Positions 37,604 to 45,581 of a DNA stretch of 64,000 nucleotides are shown in pieces. A model generated the notes under the pieces. The model worked only from the letters and a program-made list of their open reading frames with translations, was not told the DNA's origin and ran no database searches. Origin of the DNA: DASZIT01 sp052143315 (GTDB taxonomy: Bacteria; Actinomycetota; Acidimicrobiia; Acidimicrobiales; RAAP-2); NCBI GenBank assembly GCA_052143315.1, contig JBKQTE010000031.1, forward strand, positions 1 through 64,000, written 5' to 3'. Both the position numbers and the translations under genes were made by a program. Numbering within the stretch: position 1 is the stretch's first letter; each line of letters begins with the position of its first letter.

Positions 37604-39702
37604 GAGGCCACCAGGTCGTCGCCTAGGCGGCCGGTCGTCACCGGCGCCCGCCGGTCGCCACCGGACCCCCCGAGGTGCCGGTGGCGGACGAGCAGCTCCA
37701 CCAGGCGTTCCCACCCGGCCGTGCATACGCCGGCCACCCCGCTCGGGAAGGCGAACAGGACGATGAGCACCCCGGCGGCGGAGGGGAAGAGCTGCCAGCT
37801 GGGGGGGAGGATGAGGATGCTGCCCTCCACCAGGGCTGCCCCGATGACGGCTCCGCCGATAGAGCCGAGGCCTCCTACCACGGTGGCGGTGAAGACCACC
37901 AGGGACTGGGTGACGTCGAAGGGGGTCTCGACGTACTGCTGGTTGATCACCACCAGCAGGCAGCCGGCCACCCCGGCGATGAAGCCGGAGACGGCGAAGC
38001 CGCTGAGCTTGGCCCGGGTGACGTCGACGCCGTGGCCGGCGGCGGCCCGATCGTTGACGGCCACCGCCCGCCACGCCCTGCCGGTCCGGCTGGCCCGGAG
38101 CCCCCGCATGGCCACCAGGGTGAGGACCGCCACCATCAGGCAGAGGAGGTAGTCGCCCGTCTCGGAGCCGATCCGGACCCCGAAGAGGGCGGGTGCGGCG
38201 ATCTGCCCGTTGGGGATCCACGAGAACTCGGCCCGGTCGAGCAGGTAGCTCGAGGCCGCCAGTCCGAAGGCCAGGGTGGTGACGGCCACCACGATGCCAT
38301 CGAGCCGGAGGGTGGGCAGGCCCACCGCCGTGGCCACCAGCGAGGCGGCCACCCCTCCGGCCAGCAGGGCCAGGCTGAGGTCCCAGTGCCAGTCGAGGAG
38401 GGCCACCGCCCCGATCACCCCACCGACGGCGGCGAACGACATCTGGCCCAGGCTCACCTGACCGGACCAGCCGGTCAGCACCACCACCGAGCCGCCCACC
38501 ATGGCCAGGATCAGGACGGTGGACAGCTCCAGCAGGTTGCCCGGGCCCAGCCAGAGGGGCACGGTGGCCAGCGCCACCGCCACCACCGCCACCCCGGCCA
38601 GCCGGACAGCCCGGACCTCCGGCAGCCGGGCCACGGTCGGCGGCAGCTCGCGGACACCCGACACCAGGGCCCACCCGGCGTCGCCGCGTCGGCCAAAGGC
38701 ACCGGACCCGACCCGTTGGAGAAGGAGCCCGACGACCACCACCGCCGCCAGCACCGCCAGCACCAGGGTCGGCCGGTTGGGATTGTCCCACGACACCCCC
38801 TGCTCGAGGGTGCCGATGGCCACCGCCGAGACGGCCACCCGGGGCAGGTTGGTGAAGCCGCCGATGGACAGCGCCCCGAGCGCGGTGACCAGGGCCGTGA
38901 GGCTGAAGGTGGGGTCGAGGGGGAGGCCCAGGATGGCGGCCTTCAGGAACACGCTGAGGAAGGAGAGGGTGCCGGCCACCACCCAGGTGACGGTCTGCAG
39001 CCGGTTCACGGGGATGCCCAGCATGGCGGCGCGGTCCCGCCTGTCCCCGACCGCCCGGGTGGCGATCCCCAGGTCGGTCCGGGTGGACCACAGCGCCACG
39101 GCCCCGAGGGCCAGCGGTGCCACTACCAGCGCCACCAGGTAGTCGGCGGAGATGACCACCGGGGAGATGGACAGGTGGGCGTGCCACGGGAACCCGATGG
39201 TGGCGTTGGTGATCGAGGCGCTCCAGATGCGGGGCACCAGCAGGCTGCCCACGATGAGGGCTTGGGACAGGCCGATGGTGGCCACGGTGAGCACCAGGCG
39301 CGGGGCCCGCACGAATCGGCGGATGATCAGCATCTCCACCACCAGGGTCAGCACCACCACCGAGGCGAGCCCGGTGAGCAGGGCCAGGAAGTAGTTGACG
39401 CCGGAGAGGGCGATCAACCCGTAGGCCAGCACGGCCGGCGCGCTCCCGAGGTCCCCCTGGGCGAAGTTGACGACCTTGTTGAGCCGGTAGACCAGCGCCA
39501 GGCCGACGGCCATCAGGGCTCCGAGCAGCCCCAGCACCGCTCCCTCGGCCCACACCGCCGGGGGCATCGGGAACAGGGCGACCTGGACCACGACGAGAAG
39601 CACCACCGGGGTGATCCACCGGAGCAGATCGCCGAGCCGGGTCCCGCCGGCCGGCGCGGCGGTTCTCCTCATGGCGCGCCCGCTCGGCGTACGTAGCATC
39701 AT
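37600..39702 (-). CDS. LivH-LivM fused ABC permease
   Basis: A 700-aa membrane protein joining both permease subunits of a branched-chain-amino-acid-type ABC importer. The LivH half (~55-335) shows VYRLNKVVNFAQGDLG (71-86) and the coupling segment VGDRRDRAAMLGIP. The LivM half (~365-670) shows GWSGQVSLGQMSFAAVGG (from 411) and VNDRAAAGHGVDVTRAKL. The start is uncertain: ATG 39702 gives the full frame, ATG 39672 has somewhat better upstream spacing. It is the first gene of the operon and lies 146 bp downstream of cysG on the same strand. Confidence 0.9.
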   Translation of the reverse strand: MMLRTPSGRAMRRTAAPAGGTRLGDLLRWITPVVLLVVVQVALFPMPPAVWAEGAVLGLLGALMAVGLALVYRLNKVVNFAQGDLGSAPAVLAYGLIALSGVNYFLALLTGLASVVVLTLVVEMLIIRRFVRAPRLVLTVATIGLSQALIVGSLLVPRIWSASITNATIGFPWHAHLSISPVVISADYLVALVVAPLALGAVALWSTRTDLGIATRAVGDRRDRAAMLGIPVNRLQTVTWVVAGTLSFLSVFLKAAILGLPLDPTFSLTALVTALGALSIGGFTNLPRVAVSAVAIGTLEQGVSWDNPNRPTLVLAVLAAVVVVGLLLQRVGSGAFGRRGDAGWALVSGVRELPPTVARLPEVRAVRLAGVAVVAVALATVPLWLGPGNLLELSTVLILAMVGGSVVVLTGWSGQVSLGQMSFAAVGGVIGAVALLDWHWDLSLALLAGGVAASLVATAVGLPTLRLDGIVVAVTTLAFGLAASSYLLDRAEFSWIPNGQIAAPALFGVRIGSETGDYLLCLMVAVLTLVAMRGLRASRTGRAWRAVAVNDRAAAGHGVDVTRAKLSGFAVSGFIAGVAGCLLVVINQQYVETPFDVTQSLVVFTATVVGGLGSIGGAVIGAALVEGSILILPPSWQLFPSAAGVLIVLFAFPSGVAGVCTAGWERLVELLVRHRHLGGSGGDRRAPVTTGRLGDDLVAS

Positions 39703-39848
39703 CCCCCAGTCAACGGCACCCGGCTTCGCCCCCGGTGGCTGAGATCATGCCACCACCACCACCGCCCCGGCACTCCGCCTCCCGTCGCCCTCCCGGATGG
39801 CGGGGAGACGGACCCTCGAGAGGTCCGGCCTCCGAGGTGCCCAGGTGG
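39703..39848 (-). other. 146-bp gap between cysG and the LivHM gene
   Basis: No gene and no strong terminator or promoter was recognised. Both flanking genes are on the minus strand, so read-through from the cysD-cysN-cysG operon into the transporter operon cannot be excluded. Confidence 0.3.
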
Positions 39849-40502
39849 TCAGGGGGTCGTGAGGGAGCGGAGGACGGCCCGTGCCTCGTCGATCCGGCCC
39901 CGGTGCACCAGCGGGACCACCCGTTGGTCGAGGATGGCGGGCCAGTCGAACGACTCGGTGGAGACACCCGCCTCCCTGAGGTGGCTCCGCGCCTCGTCGA
40001 GCAGCCCGGCCAGGACCGCCACGTCGGGACCGACCGCCTCGGCCACCCGGTCGCGCAGCCACCCGGCCAGTGCCGGGCTGGCGCCGGCGGTGGAGACGGC
40101 CACCGTCACCGGGCCTTGGCGGTGCACGGCCGGCAGTAGGAAGGAGCAATTGCCGGCGTCGTCGGCGCAGTTGACCCACACCCCGGCCGCCTCGGCGTCG
40201 GAGGCGACGGCGTGGTCGACCTCCGGGATGCCGGTGGCGGTCACCACCAGCCGGTAGTCGGCCGCCTCGGGACGCCGGTACGGGCGCTCCGCCACCGTCA
40301 GGACGGGTTGGTCGTCGGGGCCCGGCCCGGGCGCCATCGAGCGGATGGCCTCCACCACCTCGGGTGCCACCACGGTCACCCTGGCCCCGCAGTCGAGCAG
40401 GCCGCGCACCTTGCGGGCGGCCACCGGTCCCCCTCCCACCACCAGGCAGTCCCTCCCGACCACTACCAGGGTGACCGGGTAGAGCGGGGTGTGATGCGCC
40501 AC
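39849..40502 (-). CDS. cysG: Precorrin-2 dehydrogenase / sirohydrochlorin ferrochelatase (CysG N-domain, Met8-like)
   Basis: Makes siroheme from precorrin-2 by NAD-dependent oxidation and iron insertion. The 217-aa stand-alone protein carries the dinucleotide-binding start CLVVGGGPVAARKV, VVTATGIPEVDHAV, NCADDAGNCSFLLPA and STAGASPALAGWLRDRV, all typical of CysG(N)/Met8. The methyltransferase half is absent, so precorrin-2 must come from a separate gene. It lies 13 bp after cysN; siroheme is the cofactor of the reductase encoded 3 kb away. Confidence 0.92.
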   Translation of the reverse strand: MAHHTPLYPVTLVVVGRDCLVVGGGPVAARKVRGLLDCGARVTVVAPEVVEAIRSMAPGPGPDDQPVLTVAERPYRRPEAADYRLVVTATGIPEVDHAVASDAEAAGVWVNCADDAGNCSFLLPAVHRQGPVTVAVSTAGASPALAGWLRDRVAEAVGPDVAVLAGLLDEARSHLREAGVSTESFDWPAILDQRVVPLVHRGRIDEARAVLRSLTTP

Positions 40503-40515
40503 GGACCGTCCCCGG

Positions 40516-41874
40516 TCAGTCGTCGACGTCGAAGTCGGCGGGACCCGGTCTGCCGAGGGCGGGGAGGCCTACCATGCCGGCGGCGACGGTGCCGTTGGTC
40601 GCCGGGTCGATGAGCACGAAGCTCCCGGTGATCCGGTTCCGGTGGTAGGGGTCGACGGCCACCGGCGTAGCCACCGCGATGGTGACGGTGCCGATGTCGT
40701 TGTCGGCCAACGAGTCGGCCGGCAACAGCTCGAGGTCGTTGACGTCGAGCCGGCCGTCCACCGAGACGATCCTGGCCGGGGTGACCCGGGTGGTGTGCTT
40801 GAGCCGGAACCGGGACCCGGCGGTCAGCGGCCGCCCGTCGAACCAGCAGACCGTGGCGATGAGCTCCCGCACCACCTCGGGCGGGTCGTCGGCGGCGGCC
40901 AGCAGGTCGCCCCGGCTGACATCGACGTCGTCGGCCAGCTCCACGGCCACCGACAGGCCCACGGCGGCCTCGGTGAGCGGGCCGTCGACCGTCTCCACCG
41001 ACGTGATGGTCGACCGCTCCCCTCCCGGGAGCACCACCACCTGGTCGCCGGGGTGGAACGGCCCCCCGTTCACCATGCCGGCGTAGGTGCGCCCGCCGCC
41101 GGGCTGGCGGAGCACCCACTGGACGGGCAGCCGGGCGCCAGCGCCCCGCCGGTCCCCGTGGGCACCGGCCCACTCTCCGGCCGGTGCCTGGTCGAGCGCT
41201 TCGAGCACGGTGGGGCCGTGGTACCACGGGGCGACCTCGGACCGCTCCGCCACGTTGTCGCCCAGCAGCGCCGAGACCGGGATGACCACGCACGACTCGA
41301 CGCCGAGCCGGTCGCAGAGCTGCACCATCTCCTTGGTCACCCGTTCGTAGGCCCCCTGGTCCCAGTCGATCTGGTCCATCTTGTTGGCCGCCACGATGAG
41401 GTGCCGGACACCCAGCAGGGCGGCGATGCAGACGTGGCGCCTCGTCTGCTCCCGGAGGCCCTTGGGGGTATCGACCACCACCAGGGCCAGGTCGGCCGTC
41501 GAGGCCCCGGTGGCCATGTTCCGGGTGTACTGGACGTGACCGGGGCAGTCGGCGATCACGTACTTGCGGGTCGGGGTGGCGGCGTAGCGGTAGGCGACGT
41601 CGATGGTGATCCCCTGTTCCCGCTCGGCCCGCAGGCCGTCCGTTACGAACGACAGGTCCACCCCCTCGACGCCCCGGCGGCGGGAGGCGGCCTCTACCGC
41701 CTCGAGCTGGTCGTCGAAGAGCTGCTTGGTGTCGTGGAGGAGGCGTCCGATCAGGGTCGACTTGCCGTCGTCGACCGAGCCCACCGCCGCGAAGCGGAGC
41801 AGGTCCACCACCGCCGGCCCCTCGGAGCGCTCGACGTCGGCGACGGTGTCGGCATCGTCCGGGGCTGCCGTCAT
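40516..41874 (-). CDS. cysN: Sulfate adenylyltransferase subunit 1 (GTPase)
   Basis: The regulatory GTPase subunit of ATP sulfurylase; GTP hydrolysis drives formation of APS by CysD. The 452-aa protein has G1 GSVDDGKSTLIGRLLHD, DCPGHVQYTRNM and NKMD, followed by two EF-Tu-like beta-barrels. No CysC (APS kinase) domain is fused, which agrees with direct APS reduction by the CysH here. The start is 3 bp downstream of the cysD stop. Confidence 0.95.
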   Translation of the reverse strand: MTAAPDDADTVADVERSEGPAVVDLLRFAAVGSVDDGKSTLIGRLLHDTKQLFDDQLEAVEAASRRRGVEGVDLSFVTDGLRAEREQGITIDVAYRYAATPTRKYVIADCPGHVQYTRNMATGASTADLALVVVDTPKGLREQTRRHVCIAALLGVRHLIVAANKMDQIDWDQGAYERVTKEMVQLCDRLGVESCVVIPVSALLGDNVAERSEVAPWYHGPTVLEALDQAPAGEWAGAHGDRRGAGARLPVQWVLRQPGGGRTYAGMVNGGPFHPGDQVVVLPGGERSTITSVETVDGPLTEAAVGLSVAVELADDVDVSRGDLLAAADDPPEVVRELIATVCWFDGRPLTAGSRFRLKHTTRVTPARIVSVDGRLDVNDLELLPADSLADNDIGTVTIAVATPVAVDPYHRNRITGSFVLIDPATNGTVAAGMVGLPALGRPGPADFDVDD

Positions 41875-41877
41875 CGC

Positions 41878-42822
41878 CTAGAAGTAGCCCTCGCGCTTGC
41901 GGTCCTCCATGGACGTCTCCGAGAACCGATCGTCGGCGCGGGTGGCGCCCCGCTCGGACACCCGGGAGACGGTCACCTCGTGGATGATGCCGTCGATGGT
42001 GGTGGCGTCGGAGCGCACGGCACCGGTGCAGGTGGCGTCGCCCACGGTCCGGAAGCGCACCGTCTGCTCGCTGGCCGACTCGCCCGGGCCGGGGCTGACC
42101 CACTCCGACTCGGCCAGCAGCATGCCGTCTCGCTCGATCACCGTCCGCCGGTGGGCGAAGTAGATGGAAGGGAGCTCGATGGACTCCCGGGCGACGTACT
42201 CCCAGATGTCCAGTTCGGTCCAGTCCGACAGCGGGAAGGCGCGCAGGTGCTCGCCCGGCTGGACCGTGCCCGAGTAGAGCTGCCACAGCTCCGGGCGCTG
42301 GCGCTTGGGGTCCCACTGCCCGAAGGTGTCGCGGAACGACAGCACTCGCTCCTTGGCTCGAGCCTTGTCCTCGTCACGGCGGGCGCCCCCGATGCAGGCG
42401 TCGAAGCCGTGCTCGGCGATGGCATCGAGGAGGGCGGTGGTCTGGAGCCGGTTGCGCATCCCTCCGTGCCCCGGGTCGGCCACCCGGCCGGTGTCGATGG
42501 ACTCCTGGACCGAGGCGACCAGCAGCCGCTCGCCCATCTCGCTGACCCGGCGGTCGCGGAACTCGAGGACCTCGGGGAAGTTGTGACCGGTGTCGATATG
42601 GAGCACCGGGAAGGGGAGGCGCCCGGGACGGAAGGCCTTCTCCGCCAGGCGGAGGAGCACTGCCGAGTCCTTGCCACCGCTGAAAAGCAGCACCGGGCGC
42701 TCGCACTCGGCGGCGACCTCCCGCAGGATGAAGATGGCGTGCGACTCGAGGAGGTCCAGGTGGTCGACGGTGTGCCGCGCCGACGCTCCGGGAAGCTGAC
42801 CTGGTTCGAGGATTGTCGTCAT
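41878..42822 (-). CDS. cysD: Sulfate adenylyltransferase subunit 2
   Basis: The catalytic ATP-sulfurylase subunit of the PP-loop family, making APS from sulfate and ATP. The 314-aa protein begins MTTILEPGQLPG and has the PP-motif LFSGGKDSAVLLRL and the C-terminal SMEDRKREGYF, a CysD hallmark. The ATG at 42822, with AGGAAG 9 bp upstream, matches the family start better than an in-frame codon at 42849. It is the first gene of cysD-cysN-cysG, divergent from cysH. Confidence 0.96.
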   Translation of the reverse strand: MTTILEPGQLPGASARHTVDHLDLLESHAIFILREVAAECERPVLLFSGGKDSAVLLRLAEKAFRPGRLPFPVLHIDTGHNFPEVLEFRDRRVSEMGERLLVASVQESIDTGRVADPGHGGMRNRLQTTALLDAIAEHGFDACIGGARRDEDKARAKERVLSFRDTFGQWDPKRQRPELWQLYSGTVQPGEHLRAFPLSDWTELDIWEYVARESIELPSIYFAHRRTVIERDGMLLAESEWVSPGPGESASEQTVRFRTVGDATCTGAVRSDATTIDGIIHEVTVSRVSERGATRADDRFSETSMEDRKREGYF

Positions 42823-43072
42823 GTGGGGATCGCTTCCTGTGCCGGTCATGGGCGGATGGCGGTCGGTCGAGAGGCCCGGTCACCGATGTCCGCTCTGGAC
42901 AACACGGCGGCCGGCGTGGGGATTCCGTTAAAAGCTGATCGGACAGGTCATGTATACTCGCACATCGGCGATCCGGGCAAGGCCGGACGGGCCGGGTGGG
43001 CCGCTAGGGTCGGCGCGCCGGGCCGTCCGATGGCCACCGCGCCACGTCCACCGACCAGAAGAGCGAGCACCG
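42823..43072. promoter_or_regulatory. Divergent cysD/cysH control region with TATACT at 42953-42958
   Basis: A 250-bp gap with an AT-richer centre. TATACT on the plus strand is a strong -10-like hexamer, with TTAAAA about 19 bp upstream as a possible -35. The core GTATAC is palindromic and could serve either strand. A second TAGGGT lies near 43004. Regulation of both halves of the sulfate pathway from here is likely; no named operator was recognised. Confidence 0.45.
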
Positions 43073-43747
43073 TTGTCCATCGAACAGCAGTCCGACCCCC
43101 TACGCGATGAGCTGGCCGAGCAGTCGGCGGCGTTCGAGTCGGCCCCGGCCGGGGCGGTGATCGCCTGGGCCGTGGAGCGGTTCGGGACCTCGCTGGCCTA
43201 CGCCTGCTCGTTCCAGGACGCCGTCCTGATCGACCTGGCCGTGGCGGTGGACCCCCGGATCGAGGTCATCTTCCTCGACACCGGCGCCCACTTCCCCGAG
43301 ACGCTCGAGTATGTCGAGACCATCCGTTCCCGCTACGACCTGCAGCTGACGGTCACCACCCCGGTGGAGGGCGCCGACCGGTGGCCCTGTGGGACGGCGC
43401 AGTGCTGCGAGTTCCGCAAGGTCCGCCCGCTCAAGGAGGCCCTGGCCGGCCACCAGGCCTGGCTGACCGGCCTCAAGCGGGTGGACGCCCCGACCCGGGC
43501 CGCCACCCCCATCGTCTCCTTCGATGAGCAGTGGGGGATGGTGAAGGTCAACCCGCTGGCCACGTGGACCGATCAGGACATCGCCGGCTACGAGGCTGAC
43601 CACGGGATCCCGCGGCATCCCCTGCTGTCCCAGGGCTACCTGTCCATCGGGTGCGCCCCGACGACCCGCCCGGTGGCGGAGGGCGAGGACCCGAGGTCCG
43701 GCCGCTGGTCGGGGTCGGACAAGGTCGAGTGCGGGCTCCACACCTGA
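43073..43747 (+). CDS. cysH: APS/PAPS reductase with an altered cluster motif
   Basis: Reduces adenylyl sulfate to sulfite. The 224-aa PP-loop-type protein has the substrate segment ACSFQDAVLIDL, the paired cysteines QCCEFRKVRPLK (Cys111-Cys112) and the C-terminal catalytic motif ECGLH (Cys220), all of the iron-sulfur APS-reductase type. However, the second cluster pair, normally CxxC, reads GCAPTT: Cys194 is kept, but residue 197 is Thr. The TTG at 43073 follows AAGAGCGAG. It is the first gene of cysH-sir-frhB, with a 1-bp gap to the reductase gene. Confidence 0.9.
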   Translation: MSIEQQSDPLRDELAEQSAAFESAPAGAVIAWAVERFGTSLAYACSFQDAVLIDLAVAVDPRIEVIFLDTGAHFPETLEYVETIRSRYDLQLTVTTPVEGADRWPCGTAQCCEFRKVRPLKEALAGHQAWLTGLKRVDAPTRAATPIVSFDEQWGMVKVNPLATWTDQDIAGYEADHGIPRHPLLSQGYLSIGCAPTTRPVAEGEDPRSGRWSGSDKVECGLHT

Positions 43748-43748
43748 G

Positions 43749-45581
43749 ATGCCCAAGGACCGTGACGAGCTCTACGGCCTCCATATCCACGGCCACGAGC
43801 GCCCGATGCCGTTCATCAACCCGTACCGCACCCGGGGTGAGCTCAACGAGATCGAGCAGTTCAAGCTCGAGCGGCACCCGCTGGAGATCGCCGACGCCAT
43901 CATCGACACGTACTCCAAGGAGGGACCGGCCGGCATCGCCAAGGTCCCCGGCGAGGTCGAGCGGCTGAAGTGGGCCGGGATCTACCCGCAGAAGCAGGGG
44001 GGCGACGCCTTCATGATGCGGGTGAAGGTCCCCGGCGGGTTGCTCACCGCGCCGCAGGCCCGGGAGATCGGCGTGGTGGCCGATGCCTTCGGGGAGGGTC
44101 CCGACGGCACCGAAAGCCGGGTGTTCGGCTCGCGCTTCGCCGATATCACCACCCGGCAGACCATCCAGATCCACTGGCTCCGGATCGAGGACATTCCCCG
44201 GATCTGGCGCCGGTTCGCCGCCGTGGGGCTGACCACCGTCCAGGCCTGCGGCGACTCGGCGCGCAACGTGCTGTGCTGCCCGGTGTCAGGCGTCGACGCC
44301 GACGAGGCGTTCGACGGCCTGCCGATCGCGCAGGCGGTGTCCCGGTTCTTCACCGGCAACCGCGAGTACGCCAACCTGCCCCGCAAGTTCAAGATCTCGG
44401 TGACCGGGTGCGTCGAGGACTGCGCCCAGTCCGACATCAACGACATCGGCCTCCGGCCTGCCCGGGCCGCCGACGGCACTCTCGGGCTCAACCTGCTGGT
44501 CGGCGGAGGACTCTCCGACGGCGAGCGGATGGGCTCGGACATCGACGTCTTCGTGCGCCAGGACCAGGCGGTGGAGATCACCCGGGCGGTTGCCCAGCTC
44601 TTCGGCGAGCTTGGCAACCGCGAGAACCGCGGCCTGGCCCGTATGCGCTACCTGGTCCAGGAGCTGGGTCCCGAGGGCTTCCGGGCCGAGCTGGCCGCCC
44701 GGGCCCGCTTCGAGCTGCCGCCGGCGGGGGAGGACCTCACCCGGCGCTACCGGGGGGACCACGTGGGCGTCCACCCCCAGAAGGAGGACGGGCTCTTCTA
44801 CGTCGGCTGCTCGGTCCCGGTGGGCCGTATGAACGGGATCGAGCTGGTGGAGGCGGCACGCCTGGCCGACACCTACGGCGACGGCACCGTCCGGCTGGGC
44901 ACCGACCAGAACTTCACCCTCACCGGGGTGGCCGGCGATCGGATCGAGGCCCTGCTGGCCGAGGACCTGGTGCAGAAGTACTCGCCGTACCCGGGGCCCT
45001 TCTCCCGGGGGGTGGTGGCGTGCACGGGCAGCGAGTTCTGCCGGTACGCCATCGTCGAGACCAAGGAGCGGGCGGTCAAGTGGGCCCGCTTCCTCGACGA
45101 GCAGCTGGCCGGCGAGCCGGTCGGCGCCCCGCCCGTCCCCGCCGGGGTGTCGGCGACGCAGGAGGACGCCGGCGTGGTCCGCATGCACTTCTCCGGCTGC
45201 TCGGCCAGCTGCGCCCAGCCCCAGATCGCCGACATCGGCTTCCGGGGGGAGGTGGCCCACGTGGGCAACCACCTGGCCGAGGCCGTCGACATCGGGCTGG
45301 GCGGGTCGCTCGGCACCTCCCCCGGGTTCATCGACTGGGTCGAGCACGCCCGGCCGGTCAACGACGTGCCCGACGCCCTGCTCCGGGTGGTGCGCCGCTA
45401 CCAGGCGGAGCGCCGTCAGGACGAGCCGTTCCACAACTGGGCCCGCCGGGTGCCCAACGACGACCTCCGGGCCACCCTGGCGGCGGAGGGAACCGGTACG
45501 CCGGTGGCCCTGACCACCAAGCGGAAGGCGGCCGCCACTCCCACGGGCGCCGCCCGGTCGGAGGTCGGAGGTTCACGATGA
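43749..45581 (+). CDS. Siroheme [4Fe-4S] sulfite/nitrite reductase
   Basis: Six-electron reduction of sulfite to sulfide (or nitrite to ammonia). The 610-aa protein has the two-fold repeat of the family. In the C-terminal half the cluster/siroheme ligands are CTGSEFC and CSASC (Cx5C and Cx3C). CTGSEFCRYAIVETKERA resembles ferredoxin-dependent NirA-type enzymes. Context (cysH before it, cysDNG divergent) favours assimilatory sulfite reduction. The C-terminal 40 residues are a polar tail. Its TGA overlaps the start of the FrhB-like gene. Confidence 0.92.
   Translation: MPKDRDELYGLHIHGHERPMPFINPYRTRGELNEIEQFKLERHPLEIADAIIDTYSKEGPAGIAKVPGEVERLKWAGIYPQKQGGDAFMMRVKVPGGLLTAPQAREIGVVADAFGEGPDGTESRVFGSRFADITTRQTIQIHWLRIEDIPRIWRRFAAVGLTTVQACGDSARNVLCCPVSGVDADEAFDGLPIAQAVSRFFTGNREYANLPRKFKISVTGCVEDCAQSDINDIGLRPARAADGTLGLNLLVGGGLSDGERMGSDIDVFVRQDQAVEITRAVAQLFGELGNRENRGLARMRYLVQELGPEGFRAELAARARFELPPAGEDLTRRYRGDHVGVHPQKEDGLFYVGCSVPVGRMNGIELVEAARLADTYGDGTVRLGTDQNFTLTGVAGDRIEALLAEDLVQKYSPYPGPFSRGVVACTGSEFCRYAIVETKERAVKWARFLDEQLAGEPVGAPPVPAGVSATQEDAGVVRMHFSGCSASCAQPQIADIGFRGEVAHVGNHLAEAVDIGLGGSLGTSPGFIDWVEHARPVNDVPDALLRVVRRYQAERRQDEPFHNWARRVPNDDLRATLAAEGTGTPVALTTKRKAAATPTGAARSEVGGSR

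Noticed and set aside
37604..39619. Upstream extension of the MFS-LivF-LivG frame to 1676 codons
   Set aside because: The extension runs through the LivHM permease gene in another frame and is Arg/Gly/Pro-rich. The GTG overlapping the LivHM stop at 37603 gives a clean membrane-protein start.
43749..45581. Dissimilatory nitrite or sulfite reductase
   Set aside because: The protein is a single-chain, NirA/SiR-like assimilatory type, and its neighbours are cysH and cysDNG. No dsr, nap or nir genes are present.
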